Notes under the pieces: model-generated
What the model was told of the DNA's origin: nothing
Databases searched by the model: none
Seen by the model: the letters and a program-made list of their open reading frames with translations, nothing else
Made by a program: the position numbers and the translations under genes
DNA from: Mercenaria mercenaria
Lineage: Eukaryota > Mollusca > Bivalvia > Venerida > Veneridae
Reading direction: 5' to 3'
NCBI RefSeq assembly: GCF_021730395.1
Contig: NC_069362.1
Coordinates: 94,256,001 to 94,320,000 of the forward strand
DNA: 64,000 nt
Shown: positions 48,308-60,767 of the stretch, in pieces
Layout of the letters: every line of letters starts with the position of its first letter
How positions within the stretch are numbered: position 1 is the stretch's first letter

Positions 48308-49254
48308 TGCCTGGTTAAGTTTTATGTTTAGGTCAGCTTTTCTCCTAAACTATCAAAGCTATTGCTTTGAAACTTGGAATACTTGTTCACCATCATAAGC
48401 TGACCCTGTATAGCAAGAAACATAACTCCATCTTGCTTTTTGCAAGATTTATGGCCCCTTTTGTACTTAGAAAATATCAGATTTCTTGGTTAAGTTTTAT
48501 GTTTAGGTCAACTTTTCTCCTAAACTATCAAAGCTATTGCTTTGAAACTTGGAATACTTGTTCACCATCATAAGCAGACCCTGTACATCAAGAAACATAA
48601 CTCCATCTTGCTTTTTGCAAGAATTATTGCCCCTTTTGGACTGAGAAAATCAGTTTTCTTGGTTAAGTTTTATGTTTAGGTCAGCTTTTATCCTAAACTA
48701 TCAAAGCTATTGCTTTAAACCTTGCAACACTTGTTCACCATCATAAGCTGACCCTGTACAGCAAGAAACATAACTCCATCCTGCTTTTTGCAAGATTTAT
48801 GGCCCCTTTTGGACTTAGAAAATATCAGATATTTTGGTTAAGTTTTATGTTTAGGTCAACTTTTTCTCTTAAACTATCAAAGCTATTGCTTTGAAACTTG
48901 CAACACTTGTTCACCGTCATAAGCTGACCCTGTACAGCAAGCAACATAACTCCATCTTGCTTTTTGCAATAATTATTGCCCCTTTTGGACTTAGAAAATC
49001 ATTTTCTTGGTTGAGTATTATGTTTAAGGCAACTTTTCTCATAAACTATCAAAGCTATTGCTTTAAAACTTGCAACAGTTTTTCACCATCATAAGTGGAC
49101 ACTGTACATCAAGAAACATAACTCTATCCTGCTTTTTGCAAGAAAGATGGCCCTTTTTAGACTTAGAAAATCATGGGTAGGACAATATTTCTATTATACA
49201 AAAAAAATCAGATGAGCGTCAGCACCCGCAAGGCGGTGCTCTTGTTATTATCTA
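48221..49254 (+). mobile_element. Pearl/HINE-like element, unit B only
   Basis: Starts AGCTCATCTGATTTTTTGAA, has five GTCGGC repeats (48277-48306), then about five ~170-bp units (GGTTAAGTTTTATGTTTAGG, AACTATCAAAGCTATTGCTT, GAAACATAACTCCATCTTGC). Its 3' end has an inverted copy of the start (AAAAAAATCAGATGAGC), a hairpin (GCACCCGC-AAG-GCGGTGC) and TCTTGTT. Sequence on both sides is continuous in unit A (30210-30270), so insertion followed the duplication. Confidence 0.75.
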
Positions 49255-49300
49255 ATTACATACACGATATGCGTGTTTTTCCATACTGAATTTATTAATT

Positions 49301-51850
49301 TAAAATTAATCAAATCAAGACTGTATATCATCAGTAAAGAGATTCATTAAATATATAAACACGTGTTCTTATAAAGAGTATATAATGTTTATCTTCTTTT
49401 CAAAGAAGAATTAACCAGATATTAACTAACTAATTTTCTTGAAAAGTTAGTACATATAGCAGCATATTTGTCGTCGACAATCGGTCATGGAAAATGTATA
49501 CTCTGGTATCAAGACGTGCATTTACTCTCTTCAATTCAACACAAATGCAGTCTTTGCTCTCCGGTTGCTTTCCAACATCATCCCGTTTCTATTATTTTTG
49601 GTAGAGTACCAAATCTAATTTGGGCAAACAATGTACTAGTTTAAATGCACGTATTGTTCTGTTGTCAAAGTATCTTTCAAAGATGCATAATTCCTTATCT
49701 AGATAATTCTATTATATCAACTTTCCAGATACAAGTAACCGAAAAACAGTTAACGGTTTAGAAATCAGTTTTGATAGCTACTTCATACACATGAAGAAAG
49801 ATCGAAAACCAGATACAACCATAATCATTTCCTTTCATTATTTTATGGGATATTAGGGATGACCTTGGAATCTCTATCTTTGTACTAGAATTCCGCTTAA
49901 ACCGGTGCTAGGGGGCGTGAGAGGTGTAACACTTTCCATTATCTCTTAAGAACAGACTCAATCAAACTGAGTCTGCTATTATTTTGCTTGATTGCATTCC
50001 ATGCTTCCAAAGAATCTTTTTTTACAGGTTTTATTGTGATTGCCATGCTTTACAATAACGGTCATAAAAACAATTTACTTACAAAAATTGTGTATAAGAG
50101 GTATGTGTTACGGATGTTCTACGATTTGAAAAAAGCGGTATTGTAATAAAATAGGATATTCATTTCCAGGAAAGTGTTTAAACTAATAATTGAATATCCT
50201 AATAGGCAAGTTAAAAATGCTTTTTTTAAAAGCATATAAAAGCATATAACTGGTTATGCAATTCATTTTATAATGCTTGGTTCGTGTACAAGCCAGGCCA
50301 CTGTTTCCAAAATGACTTGATTTAAAACAAATTCATGTAATATTCAATAGTTTACAATATTTGACAAAGAATGTTTTGTGGGCAACAGCGAGTAGTAAAT
50401 ATTAAGACTTGGGTATACTAGCGAGCGTCATAACTAACAATATTGTATTACGTGTTCTTGCACTGGCAAAGTAACAGTTGAAAGTGCTAACGTAAAAGTA
50501 CAAGGCTTGCGAGTTTGATCCCCAGCGATAATTAATTGTATACATCATCGAGTTGTGCCGCTTCGAACGGTTTATAAGTGACAATTTTCAATCTGAAGGG
50601 ACCGCTGCATGTGGTAATGAAAATTAAACGATCTAGTGCCTAATAAAACGCTGTTTGATAAACTAATCGTCTGTTATGCTGACGTTCAATATTCATATAC
50701 TTCTGATAGACCATAGAGCTATCCTTGTGAGAGATATTGTTCTGCGAGAATGTCCCTTGGCTAAGTGCAAGCAGAGACGTTGAACGGGAAGTTTGCGTCA
50801 AGCTGTATTATAATAAATCTAATGCCTTAGCATACACTTTTCCACGAACCGATGATGATCGGTATTAAACAGTTTCGTAGACAGACTGCAATAACTAGCA
50901 TCTAAACTGTCAGTAGTAACATCAAAATAATTAAATACATAAATGACAAAATTAACAATCTTCGAAACTACAAATGTATATACAATTACCCCTCTTTCTT
51001 ACAATCATATTATTTAAAATATGTAACCGGCCATTTTCAACGGGATGTTTATTTCAGAGGTTGCATGCTTCATATGTATTTATCAACAGTAATTGTGTTT
51101 TCTGACTATAATTATCACGCGAAATAGTCCGTAAAACGCTTGTAACATGCTTGTTTTATAATATCACAGTTTCTGTTGAAATACTGAATTAGAAATTGGT
51201 TGCATTATACTGAAAAAGGAGATAACAATTTATTACAACATCATATTTTCTTGAGCAATTTTCAAAGTAAACTGTTCATACTGCGAATAAAATGAATAAT
51301 TTCATATCAACACCGATACTGTTACATAAATACATTTGGTTTAAATTAAATCATCAACAGATTGGCAAAGTTTCAATAAGTTTATAATACTTTAACTTAT
51401 TCAAAGTCATACAACTATTGAAAAAGGTCCAGAAAGCATCTGCCATTACGAAACGTAATAACCAGTATTTTGAATTGTCGGATTGGGGATTATTTATTTT
51501 CAATCAATATGCTAGGATAGATGCGCATATTGCAAACAAATGCCAAAAATATGATTGAATTTGCTTAATTATAATAATATTGGCGTTTGTCTTTTTTGTT
51601 TTTTAGTGGTGTGTTACTTACAATAATGTCCGTTATTCTAATTATTGTTTCAATGTAAGGAATTTGCATCTAAAGAAAAAAAAGCGAATATTGTCCTTCC
51701 GGTATTAAATGGAGAATGAAAGATAAAGTTAATGTTTGTTTGAAGTTACTGTTAACATACACCCGATTCCAGCGTATCTACGCAGATTTGACCGCCTATA
51801 TCTGGTCATTTTAAGTGACGGTTAGGTCAGACATTTTACAATTTTGACCC
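49301..51850. other. Intergenic sequence before C1q gene 3
   Basis: AT-rich, only short frames, no homology to known domains seen and no clear repeats. Confidence 0.6.
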
Positions 51851-51855
51851 AAATT

Positions 51856-51861
51856 CTTATC
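51856..51861 (-). promoter_or_regulatory. GATAAG motif (minus strand) before C1q gene 3
   Basis: CTTATC on the plus strand, about 72 bases before the ATG. The distance is similar to those of genes 2A and 1B. Confidence 0.35.
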
Positions 51862-51932
51862 AGGGATGAAATAAAGAAATAAATTGTCTTGCTTCTCTCT
51901 GTCCAGTTGCGTGCTAACAAGTATATGTTAAG

Positions 51933-53250
51933 ATGATGTTTCTAACATTGTTTCAAATACTTTGCATTGGGATATCAACGTCAAGTACGTTGCAAGCAGA
52001 TCCTGTATTTGATACTGACACTGATCGACAACGGGATGTAGGCCTTTCAGTCCACCAGTTGGCCGATCGGCTGAATGATCTAGAAGCGCGTGATAAAATC
52101 CAAGAACAAGTTATTGTGGATCTTAAGAAGGAATTGGAAAATTACAAAGAAAAACTTGAAGTTCTCCATGAAGAAATTACAGGAAAGTCTGGATTGATTT
52201 CGACATTGCTAAATAACACTACACGATGTAATCCAGAGGAGTGTACTGGAAAGAGAGAATTTGGAAATAAAGGTTAGGCTTTTTTTGACACACAGTTGCT
52301 GATATTTTCAATTCACCTGGTTCTACTAAAAAGAAAATCGCCACAGCTACATTTCGATCTGTTGAGAATTTTTCTCTTTTCTGTGGTTTTAACTGATACA
52401 TGGCAAATGTGCTATATTTTACCTTTTTTGCAGTGATTTCTCGATATACTGCTGGTGGCCTTTAAAAAGAATAAAGATATCTGACAAACCTATGTAAATG
52501 AATTACTAATAAGTATCATTACATGACTATATAAATTGCCGGTCAATAGTTTGTTGTGCTTCTGTCCGGCCTCTAGTTCATGTTGGATGGGCTAAAGCCA
52601 ATACTTGAGAAACAGAATTTTGAAATTTATTTTTAATGTTATGAAATGAAACACTAATCGAATGACTGATATGCCTTTCGACATCGGGGAATAGTTTTGT
52701 CTGTTGACCGTCAAGTCATTCAGTATATGTATGTCATAGACTAACTTTAATTACTAAAATACGAAATACGCAATATATGATATGCTGCCTACTTGATTTT
52801 CTTTCAGTCAGTAGATCACGAAGGGATTTGGGCAGCTTAAATGTGGCGTTCACTGCCGGTTTATCTAGAAGTATACTTCATGCACCGGCGTACCATAACA
52901 TTATCTTTGATCGCGTTGAAACCAACATAGGTAATGGCTACGATTCCCTCACTGGCGTTTTCACCGCACCTGTTTCAGGAACCTATGTCTTTTACACGTC
53001 CATTCTTGTCTACAACGGCCGTGAAGTATTTTGCCGTATCGTTGTCAATGGTGTTAACATGGCAAACACGTATGGTCGTGGTACAGACAACCGTCTTGAC
53101 CAAGGCAGCCAAGCTGTTATTGTTCAGCTTCAGAAAGGACACCAAGTGGCTGTTCAAAATAAGGTGGATGATGACGCTATATTTGGGAATCAAGATATTT
53201 ATACCACTTTTTCCGGATTCTTACTTCATTCAAGCACACTTGCTGGCTGA
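51933..53250 (+). CDS. Secreted C1q-domain-containing protein 3 (intact, two exons)
   Basis: Exons 51933-52272 and 52808-53250 (TGA); 783 nt, 260 residues. The phase-1 junction (AAAG/GTTAGG donor, CTTTCAG acceptor) is the same phase as in genes 1 and 2. Signal peptide MMFLTLFQILCIGIST plus a few residues, a coiled coil (HQLADRLNDLEARDKIQEQ, LKKELENYKEKLEVLHEEI), a spacer with two cysteines and a possible N-glycosylation site (NNTTRC), then one C1q head: NVAFTAGLSRSILHAP, FDRVETNIGNGYDSLTGVF, APVSGTYVFYTSI, IVVNGVNMANTYGRG, DQGSQAVIVQLQKGHQVAVQ, TTFSGFLLHSS. The C1q exon is undivided as in gene 1, and the head resembles gene 1 more than gene 2. It lies outside the A/B duplication. Likely the same kind of secreted immune recognition protein; no collagen repeat. 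Confidence 0.9.
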
Positions 53251-53306
53251 GTCGAATAGAAATATAAAATTTATTATATCTGTTCAATTCAGTTGACCTG
53301 ATAGAG

Positions 53307-53312
53307 AATAAA
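53307..53312 (+). other. Probable polyadenylation signal of C1q gene 3
   Basis: AATAAA 57 bases after the stop codon. Confidence 0.5.
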
Positions 53313-55471
53313 GTAACTATGAAAACAAAGCTTTATATTTCTCATTTCCTGTGGAGAAGTTGTCAGTTACTTGCGGAAACATGTTTATACTGGTAAGGAG
53401 TTTAGGAAAACAAATACGCGGGTAAGGTAGTTTTGCATGTTGCACCATTTTTCTACACTGTAAAGACCACGAAAGCTTGGAATCGGCCTAAAAAAGTTAC
53501 GATTTCTAAACATGATATTTGTTTTGAACATGATATTTGTTTTGGATAAAATCAACATTTTTCACTAGGTCTTCTGTTAATCTTTTTCGTATCAGATATA
53601 CATAGGGAACCTAATGCCATGTTATATGTAAACCATGCAAGATAAGTTGGTACTAAAAGGCAATCTTGGATATTTTCATTGTTATCATCTCATTTCACCA
53701 AACAAATCGAATTGAGCATAGGTCTCGACCACAAAATAATAGATACCTTTAAATTATCAATTACGTTTCATACATACTGATTGTACAGACCTTGCCTTTG
53801 GTGAAGCATGAACTTTTCTTTTCCCTGGTGTCGTCAAAAAGTATCTGAATTCATATGTACACCAAGCATTATGAGAACATATCGCCAAAGTTCACGTGAA
53901 TATTAATAATTTTAAGGGGCTTATACCGGAACCTGTCCTTATATATATCAAACTTCAACTAGAAAATTGAATTATCTTCAATGAAATTTGAAACGAAAAT
54001 TAATCGGTTGTCCACTTCAGAAGTCTACTAACATGACAGTCGGATATTTTCTCGTTGAGCCAAGACTTGTGATTAATTTGTAAGTTCTCAAAATGTAAGA
54101 CTTTTTCAATTAAATGTAAGTATATAACTGCTTGCACATCAAAATGTTTTGCGGTAAGTGGTTACAATTTCCTGTAAAGAAAAAAATATTGTCCCAGAAA
54201 TTATAAGCCAAAGTTTTCATTTGTGTATAATTCTATTTTGATGTGAATAATTCTATTTTTTCTTATTCCTTTTCAACTGTCATATGATTTGCCACTGTAT
54301 GCGTAAAATTTGGAAACGCTGCAAGTGAAATTTTTGCAGAGTCGAATCAGTGGGAAGACTTGGAATTATGAGAAAAAGACATGATAACTATTGTCTCATT
54401 TCCATATTACCTACCAGCATTTTCTGAAACAGCGCTCGGATTGCGGCAAAATGACCGCAGTATTTATAAATGCCTTGAATAATTCTATAATTAATCATCT
54501 ATATTCAGTTTTAATGCTTTTATCATTTACTTTGCACCGAATTTCTTTTAGAACTATTTACAAAACCCCATCTTTGTACAATTTGTCATGTGACTTCTGT
54601 CTCGGTAACAAATATTTCCATCGAAATATAATTTTACTGTTGCTAGCTTTATAATGCGATATTATAGCGATAGTTTGTGACATAACAGTAACATTTAAAA
54701 TTAAAACGAGTTCTTCTACAATATTGAGCTTGACATGAAAATTCGGGTGCCACCAGGTGGCGCTTTTAACATGAACGCACAAGAGTCAAATCTAAAAATA
54801 TTGATCTATAACTGACCCAAATTTCATACTGTTTCGTCAAACTTCTGCATTTCGGTCCAAAGGTGCGGATCGACATTAAATATTCCTTTACAGCAAAATA
54901 CTTTTATTAAACCTTTTAATTTTATCACCACTTCATCAACACCTGTGTAATTAATGATATTTATTAGACCACGATAATCCGTAAATAGCCAATCGCAAAG
55001 CATACTTGTATCCGTCTATATTTCATATACAACAGTAGCGTTGTATATATATTGAGGGAAACTTGGGCAAAAAACGCGTGAATTTCGTGTCAATTTACCA
55101 TCTAACAATACAGGCTAACGCCGGAGTTAAATGACCTTGCAATATTCTCACCAATTATCAATGGGATAAAAAATAGGATTGACTTGGAGGTAAATTCAGT
55201 TGACAACGTTTAAATACAAAATGTACTAATATCGTAAAAATGACCCCATGTTATTGGATATCTGTAAAAGGGTTCACATGACTGAAATACAAGACTGGAA
55301 TAACTATACATATAAAAATCAAATTGAATTACAAAAAACTCCACATTTGTAGTGTAGAACCAACTGGGTAAATACGTAATTTACACATTCACTGAAACGT
55401 TTCCAACAGTTGTAACTTTTTATGTTCACTTATTATAAAATAGACATGTCAGCACGATCCTTACATTTGCA

Positions 55472-55893
55472 AACAACTGGATCCAGTTGTTCGAAACTTT
55501 AACAGTCGACTGAGCTAACGGTCGATTAACTTTATTAGTATATTTCGACAGTTTAGAAAACTTAGAAAAACAAATATACTTGTTAAGTATTATAAACACT
55601 AAATCATCTTTACAGTAAAATTAAAACATCATACTAGTGTTTCCCACCCACCAAGACTAGTATCTTGAATAGAAATTTAACAGGCAGTTAGTTTAACAGC
55701 TTACTGCAGGGGTCGTGGGTTCGAGCACCATTGGGGTCACGACCATGACCTCATATGGCACGAGTAGTGGTTTTCCCAGGAAACGGACTCGAGTGTGGTT
55801 ACAATAAGCTTGAAGCTTTCATCACAATCGAGCTAAAACAAATTAGTATAAACTAAACTAAACTAACAGCCCGTTAAAGTTTCGAACAACTGG
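55472..55893 (+). mobile_element. MITE with 21-bp perfect TIR, carrying a SINE
   Basis: Perfect inverted repeats of 21 bp at 55483-55503 and 55873-55893 (core AGTTGTTCGAAACTTTAAC and its complement). The left end also forms a 20-bp palindrome, AACAACTGGATCCAGTTGTT, at 55472-55491. The outer edges are not certain. Confidence 0.7.
55680..55862 (+). repeat. tRNA-derived SINE nested in the MITE
   Basis: Head GCAGTTAGTTTAACAGCTTA with a B-box GTGGGTTCGAGCACC, a body with GTGGTTTTCCCAGG, and a tail of repeated TAAAC. Confidence 0.6.
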
Positions 55894-56552
55894 GCCCTGT
55901 TAGAAAGTCGAACAACTACATCATTCTTACAAGAAAGGCACGATATAGAGAAAAGTGTTCGTAGTCCTAAAAGCATCTACGCACTAACTATATCCTGATA
56001 AACAAAATAAATAAATAAATAAACACCGACACTGGTTCCTGTTTTTATAAGAACAAAAATGAATATAACCATAATTATTTTGTCACTTTATACCGATTGT
56101 TGAAAAGTGATTTCTAATAGTCTGATAATTTGTATGTGATTATGTTTATTACCAGTAAGCACTAGTCCATACTTAAAATACCAGATTACTTCAAACAACA
56201 GTATTTTTTTATCCAACATATTTACCTTCGATTTGCTGTCAGCCTTTTTTGTAGTTTCGGAACCTGGCTATCTTCTTGGATCAACGTATCTGTCATCGTG
56301 TTTCGCCAACATGCAAACTCCTCACAAAAACTAATTGTTCAGAAGTTCAATTTTGAGAATTTTTGAGAAATCCATATTTAACTGTTTAGCGATTGCAAAT
56401 GACTCAAAGTGTTAATGAACGTCAAATTTTAGTAAATCCGGTATTCGAGTAAAACTGAATTTATACAAAGTAACCTGCATTCGTTCACATAACCAACTGA
56501 CAAAAAGCGCTAACGGTACAAAGATAATATCACTCTTATAAAAACACGTTAA

Positions 56553-57208
56553 GGTACTTCCGCCATCTTGAATTTAGAGTGACCTTCATTTGAGGTGTGA
56601 AAATATAGTGAACAAAAGCTTTCAAATGCAGCTGTTCCAGAGTACAAAAACAGCTCAGTTTGCAAGACTTGAACTAAAAGAAGGTGTATAAAAAGTAAAA
56701 CTAAAATTTGGAAATAAACAAAGAAGATATTTTACCTGTATTTTTCCAAATTTTTGGTTAGATTTATAAATCCTTTCAAAATACTTTTTTAAAAATTCAT
56801 GAATGGCAAAAGTTAGTTCAAAGTTTCAATTAGTGCATAGGAGAATTGTCTTACTGAATAGAACTAAACTTAGTACAAAATCTGTTTTCAAATCTGACCA
56901 CCTCATGTATTAAAACGAAAATAAATCTGTACATATTGCTATTTTCAGCATACATAAAAGTAGTGCAATGTGCGGGCAATGATTTTTTTTACGTATGGTG
57001 TACCAGACTGCCTAAAATTGTAAGACAAGTCTCAGACTTAATGTTAACAAGATTTAGCAACGATCCAAAATTCTTTTCAAGGATTGTGCTAGTATCATAA
57101 AGGTTTAATTTATTATAGCGGAATTTATGTACTTACGCGCTGCTTATCTCACGGAAAATGTGGTGGAAATAGAATTTTCGGCACCCCCTCTGTAACTACC
57201 GAAATTAC
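56553..57208 (+). mobile_element. Candidate TTAA-flanked element
   Basis: TTAA at 56549-56552 and 57209-57212, with ends GGTACTTCCGCC and CTACCGAAATTAC that are only weakly inverted. Weak evidence; boundaries may be chance. Confidence 0.3.
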
Positions 57209-59215
57209 TTAACGTAACTTTCTCACACATACGTGTTTGTATATCTATAAATTATAAAAAAACAATCAAAATATTTGCTTTATCATGATATATGCAAATA
57301 TTTTAGACAATCTTGAAACATTCGGCCACAGTATTTCCGCATACTGGTCCGGGACAAGTTCGATGTGTATATTGATTCCTTATTAGATGTTTCATGCGTC
57401 GTAAACTAACCAATTTTGATCTATCGACTTTTTATACAATATGAGAATTTATGCAGCATGTTTTTAAAAACACAGTGAGAATAAATCGCAGAAAAAATGT
57501 ACAGCCAAATATGTTAGGAGGTAATACAATTTGTATACAATTGTAGATAACTACGAAACATTTTACAAAATGCAATCAGTTGAACTTCTCACGCAAAAAC
57601 CTGATGATTAAAATCAGCAGTATCTCAAAAGTAACCTTTCTGTTTCTTGCTTCTTCGTTAAACAACGATATTTTTTCACACTTTCATAGATTTAAACTGA
57701 TAATAAATGTGTATTGAAATTCAGGCATAGAAATGGACACTGACTTTACATTAGTGATTACTGCGGTGTTGACAGCGGAAGCAGCGGTCCAGTACTAAGA
57801 CTGTCTATGAAACCAAGGATAACGAGCTCTTTATCATTCTGAAAATTACGAACATTGGGATCAGTTTCAGTATACTAGTATTATACTTGCTATTTGCCGA
57901 GTGCACACTTGTTTTCTATCGTCGTTAATATAAAGCAGACTAGTAAATATTCGTACAAATGCATAATCTCATAAACACTTCTTTAATGTATGTTCTCTGA
58001 AATTAACAAATAACTGGCTCAACTGAGACACCATACTTTAAAGTAAATTCAGTTTATTCACCACGAGGTTCAAAATGCACGGGAGTCTCGTGATAGTACA
58101 TGCCTTTAATTTCACATGGTTAAAGTGTAAACAAATAGTTAAATTTGCTTCGTTTTATTTATCACGGAAAAGATCGGACGGTTTTTGATATTGGAATAAT
58201 TTTAGAACATCTATGCATTTAAAGTTGAAAGTTGATCGTTTTCTACAGGATGTAAAACTGAAACAAGTAAGCACTTTTACTTTTTCAGCAATGTTCCTCA
58301 GGTGAACTTTGACACTGTTTACAAACTTTAAAAAGAGAAACCAGTTTTGTGTCATCCTGAAATGCGTTGTTCGGCTGAAACTTATAGTTCCGGAAAAGTT
58401 CTAAAATGGTTTATTTTGGGGATTTTTGTTTTATTTATGTATTCAACACAATGTGCAATATTTCCAGTTTTTGAAAATGATTGAAATTGAACTTTATTTT
58501 AGAAAAAGTTCCGATCTTTCAATAATATTTTGCCAGCGGATGCTTACACATTTTAAGTGAAACGCCTTTCTTGTCCAAAGGTGGTGTGTAAAGCGAAAAA
58601 CTATCATTACACATTGCGTTTATTCTTTAAATGTAAAGGATCGGTAACAGATCAAGGAGATCGGGCAGTGCTAAACTATACTAAATGGATATCTCTAACA
58701 ATGAATAAGGAGGCATATATATTTCAGTAAGGAAATCTGAGGTAAAAGAACAATCATATATTTAATTCCTTGAAATAAACATGGCGGCGAAATATTTTAG
58801 AAAAACTGTGCACGTGTTTTGCGCATTAGAATGTTTAACGACATTTTCTTGAAAAAGTAACGCTCGTGTGCACTATTTTGGCATTTCTTTGATTTGAAAG
58901 TAAATATTTTATAGCAATTTAGGTTGCATACGATACCGAAATTTTGCACCAAAAATGTTCACTCATTTTCTTCCAAAGCACTGTGGAGATAGGGTTCAAC
59001 GTAGCTTTCATGCTCGCAAGTTTACCTACAGATATATCTTTTCAACTTTTATCATATATTTTTTGTGTCATTGCATTTCGAAAGCTGTTTCGAGGATTCT
59101 GATTTTTCACATGAATTTCTAATTTCAATTTGCGGAAGAACCTTAATCCTAATTTCTATAGAACGCTTGGGACAGTTTTCAATAATTGCAGTTTTTATGT
59201 CACGTGGTCTAAGTC

Positions 59216-59308
59216 GGATAGAAAACTCGTGCCGTTGTCTACGGGATATATACAACTCGCTTTGCTCGTTGTATATATCCCGTAGACAACGGCACGAGTT
59301 GTCTATCC
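59216..59308. repeat. Long hairpin, 40-bp arms, 13-base loop
   Basis: Left arm 59216-59255 and right arm 59269-59308 are complementary with one mismatch (the core of the arms is GTGCCGTTGTCTACGGGATA). The loop is CTCGCTTTGCTCG. Overlapping open frames on both strands share the peptide SCRCLRDIYN because of this symmetry. Confidence 0.85.
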
Positions 59309-60767
59309 TATACAAACTCAATAGGCAGGAAATAAAACCGTTTATTTTTAAACATCCATATTCACTTTCTCCCAGTCAAAATGTATATGATATATCTTAA
59401 TTACTGTATTGTGCAAATTACACGTGCACCTGAGTGGCCAGCGCTGGCTATGTGGGTGGCCTCTTTAAAATTACGCTTACTCTTTGGTCATTTTAGGCTT
59501 TATTTGGCAGCCGCAGTGGCATGTGTGTATACATGAAATAATTCAGAACGAAAGAAATGGTATAGATCTATTCAGTCATCCACGTTATTTCAATCGATTT
59601 AGAAAACGACAAAAAATGGCTGCACGATAAAATCTCCGTGCACGTTGTAATTTTCCACCAAACTAGCACCACATTGTCCGAGGTATAAACAAGTCTGCTG
59701 TTATTAATATCTGCAAAGATAAATATGTTATTGATACTGTCTGACATGAATTTGCATTTAACTTTGTTAATACACTGGATTTTAGAAAATAATCATGATG
59801 TCTGAGAGAGTTAAGGTAGTTGAATGCATAAAATTGCTCGAAACTCACATGCAGATACAGCATAAGTCTGTGTTTGGAAGAGAAGTACCTCGTGTTTAGT
59901 ATACATACCCTGTGTGTCTTCATGTTTCTTGAATACTCAAAGCATTAACAGATTTGAATTGAATTTTGAGCTAGAAATAAGAATTCTGGCATAAACTACT
60001 ATTTTGTCGTTTAACAGAAGAATAAACGTAGGCGTTCTGGGGCCAAGCGTAAACGCATTACGGTCCTAAAAGGAAATGACGTCAACGTGATCAAAGAACG
60101 CTGACATTCCCATGCATTTCATGAATATCTAAAGGACGTTGACGGACAATATATTCATTTTTAGCTACTTAAGCGTTTACATATGTTTGTTTCATGCTTA
60201 TAACATCAGCAGAGTCCCTCGAAACATGAAGTTACAGGCGTAATCCCTTAAAAAACCTTTTCGGTGGGTAGACTATCTTTCAATATTTTACTTTAATTTG
60301 TTTTGACTTGGAAATGAATAAAGTTAAAGGTTATTCAATTAATTTATTGTCCACATCCTTGAACAAACAATGAAAAAAGAAGCGCGGTTACAATCTTAAA
60401 GTTAAAATTTCTTCGTTTATTAGTTCTAGCATATGACGTAGATTTATCTATTCAAAAACTGACATTTCTAATTATTTCTTCCACACGCACCACAATCTTA
60501 TTGAGTATCGTTATGATAAATAGTAACTGTTCACTTCAGCGAATCTTTCTATTGACAAATGGAATGCTTTACCTTTATTACAAAATCAGGTATTAACAGT
60601 CTACATAATTTTTACACAATTTGAAATTGTTTCCTGTCGCGTGAATCTTCCTACAGAATATCACTTGTTTTAGGCTTTTTAGTAGTATTTAGCATAAAAA
60701 ATGCAAAACACCCATTAACGGGACTCTAATCTTTATTTTAACTTAGGGAGCCGGATAATGAAATTGC

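Larger units (their letters stand above)
34186..49300 (+). repeat. Tandem segmental duplication, unit B
   Basis: Second, same-orientation copy of the 14.7-30.3 kb segment. It contains the broken C1q gene 1B and the intact gene 2B, and carries its own insertions at 37641-38734, 41541-44015, 47608-47837 and 48221-49254. An extra ~440 bp near 34590-35055 has no partner in A. Confidence 0.85.

Noticed and set aside
58779-58850. Short frame MAAKYFRKTVHVFC with a good ATG context
   Set aside because: Only 23 codons, no recognisable continuation, and ATGGCGGC strings also occur in non-coding repeats.
59052-59400. Overlapping frames on both strands with SCRCLRDIYN
   Set aside because: Produced by the near-perfect hairpin at 59216-59308; no homology or exon signals.
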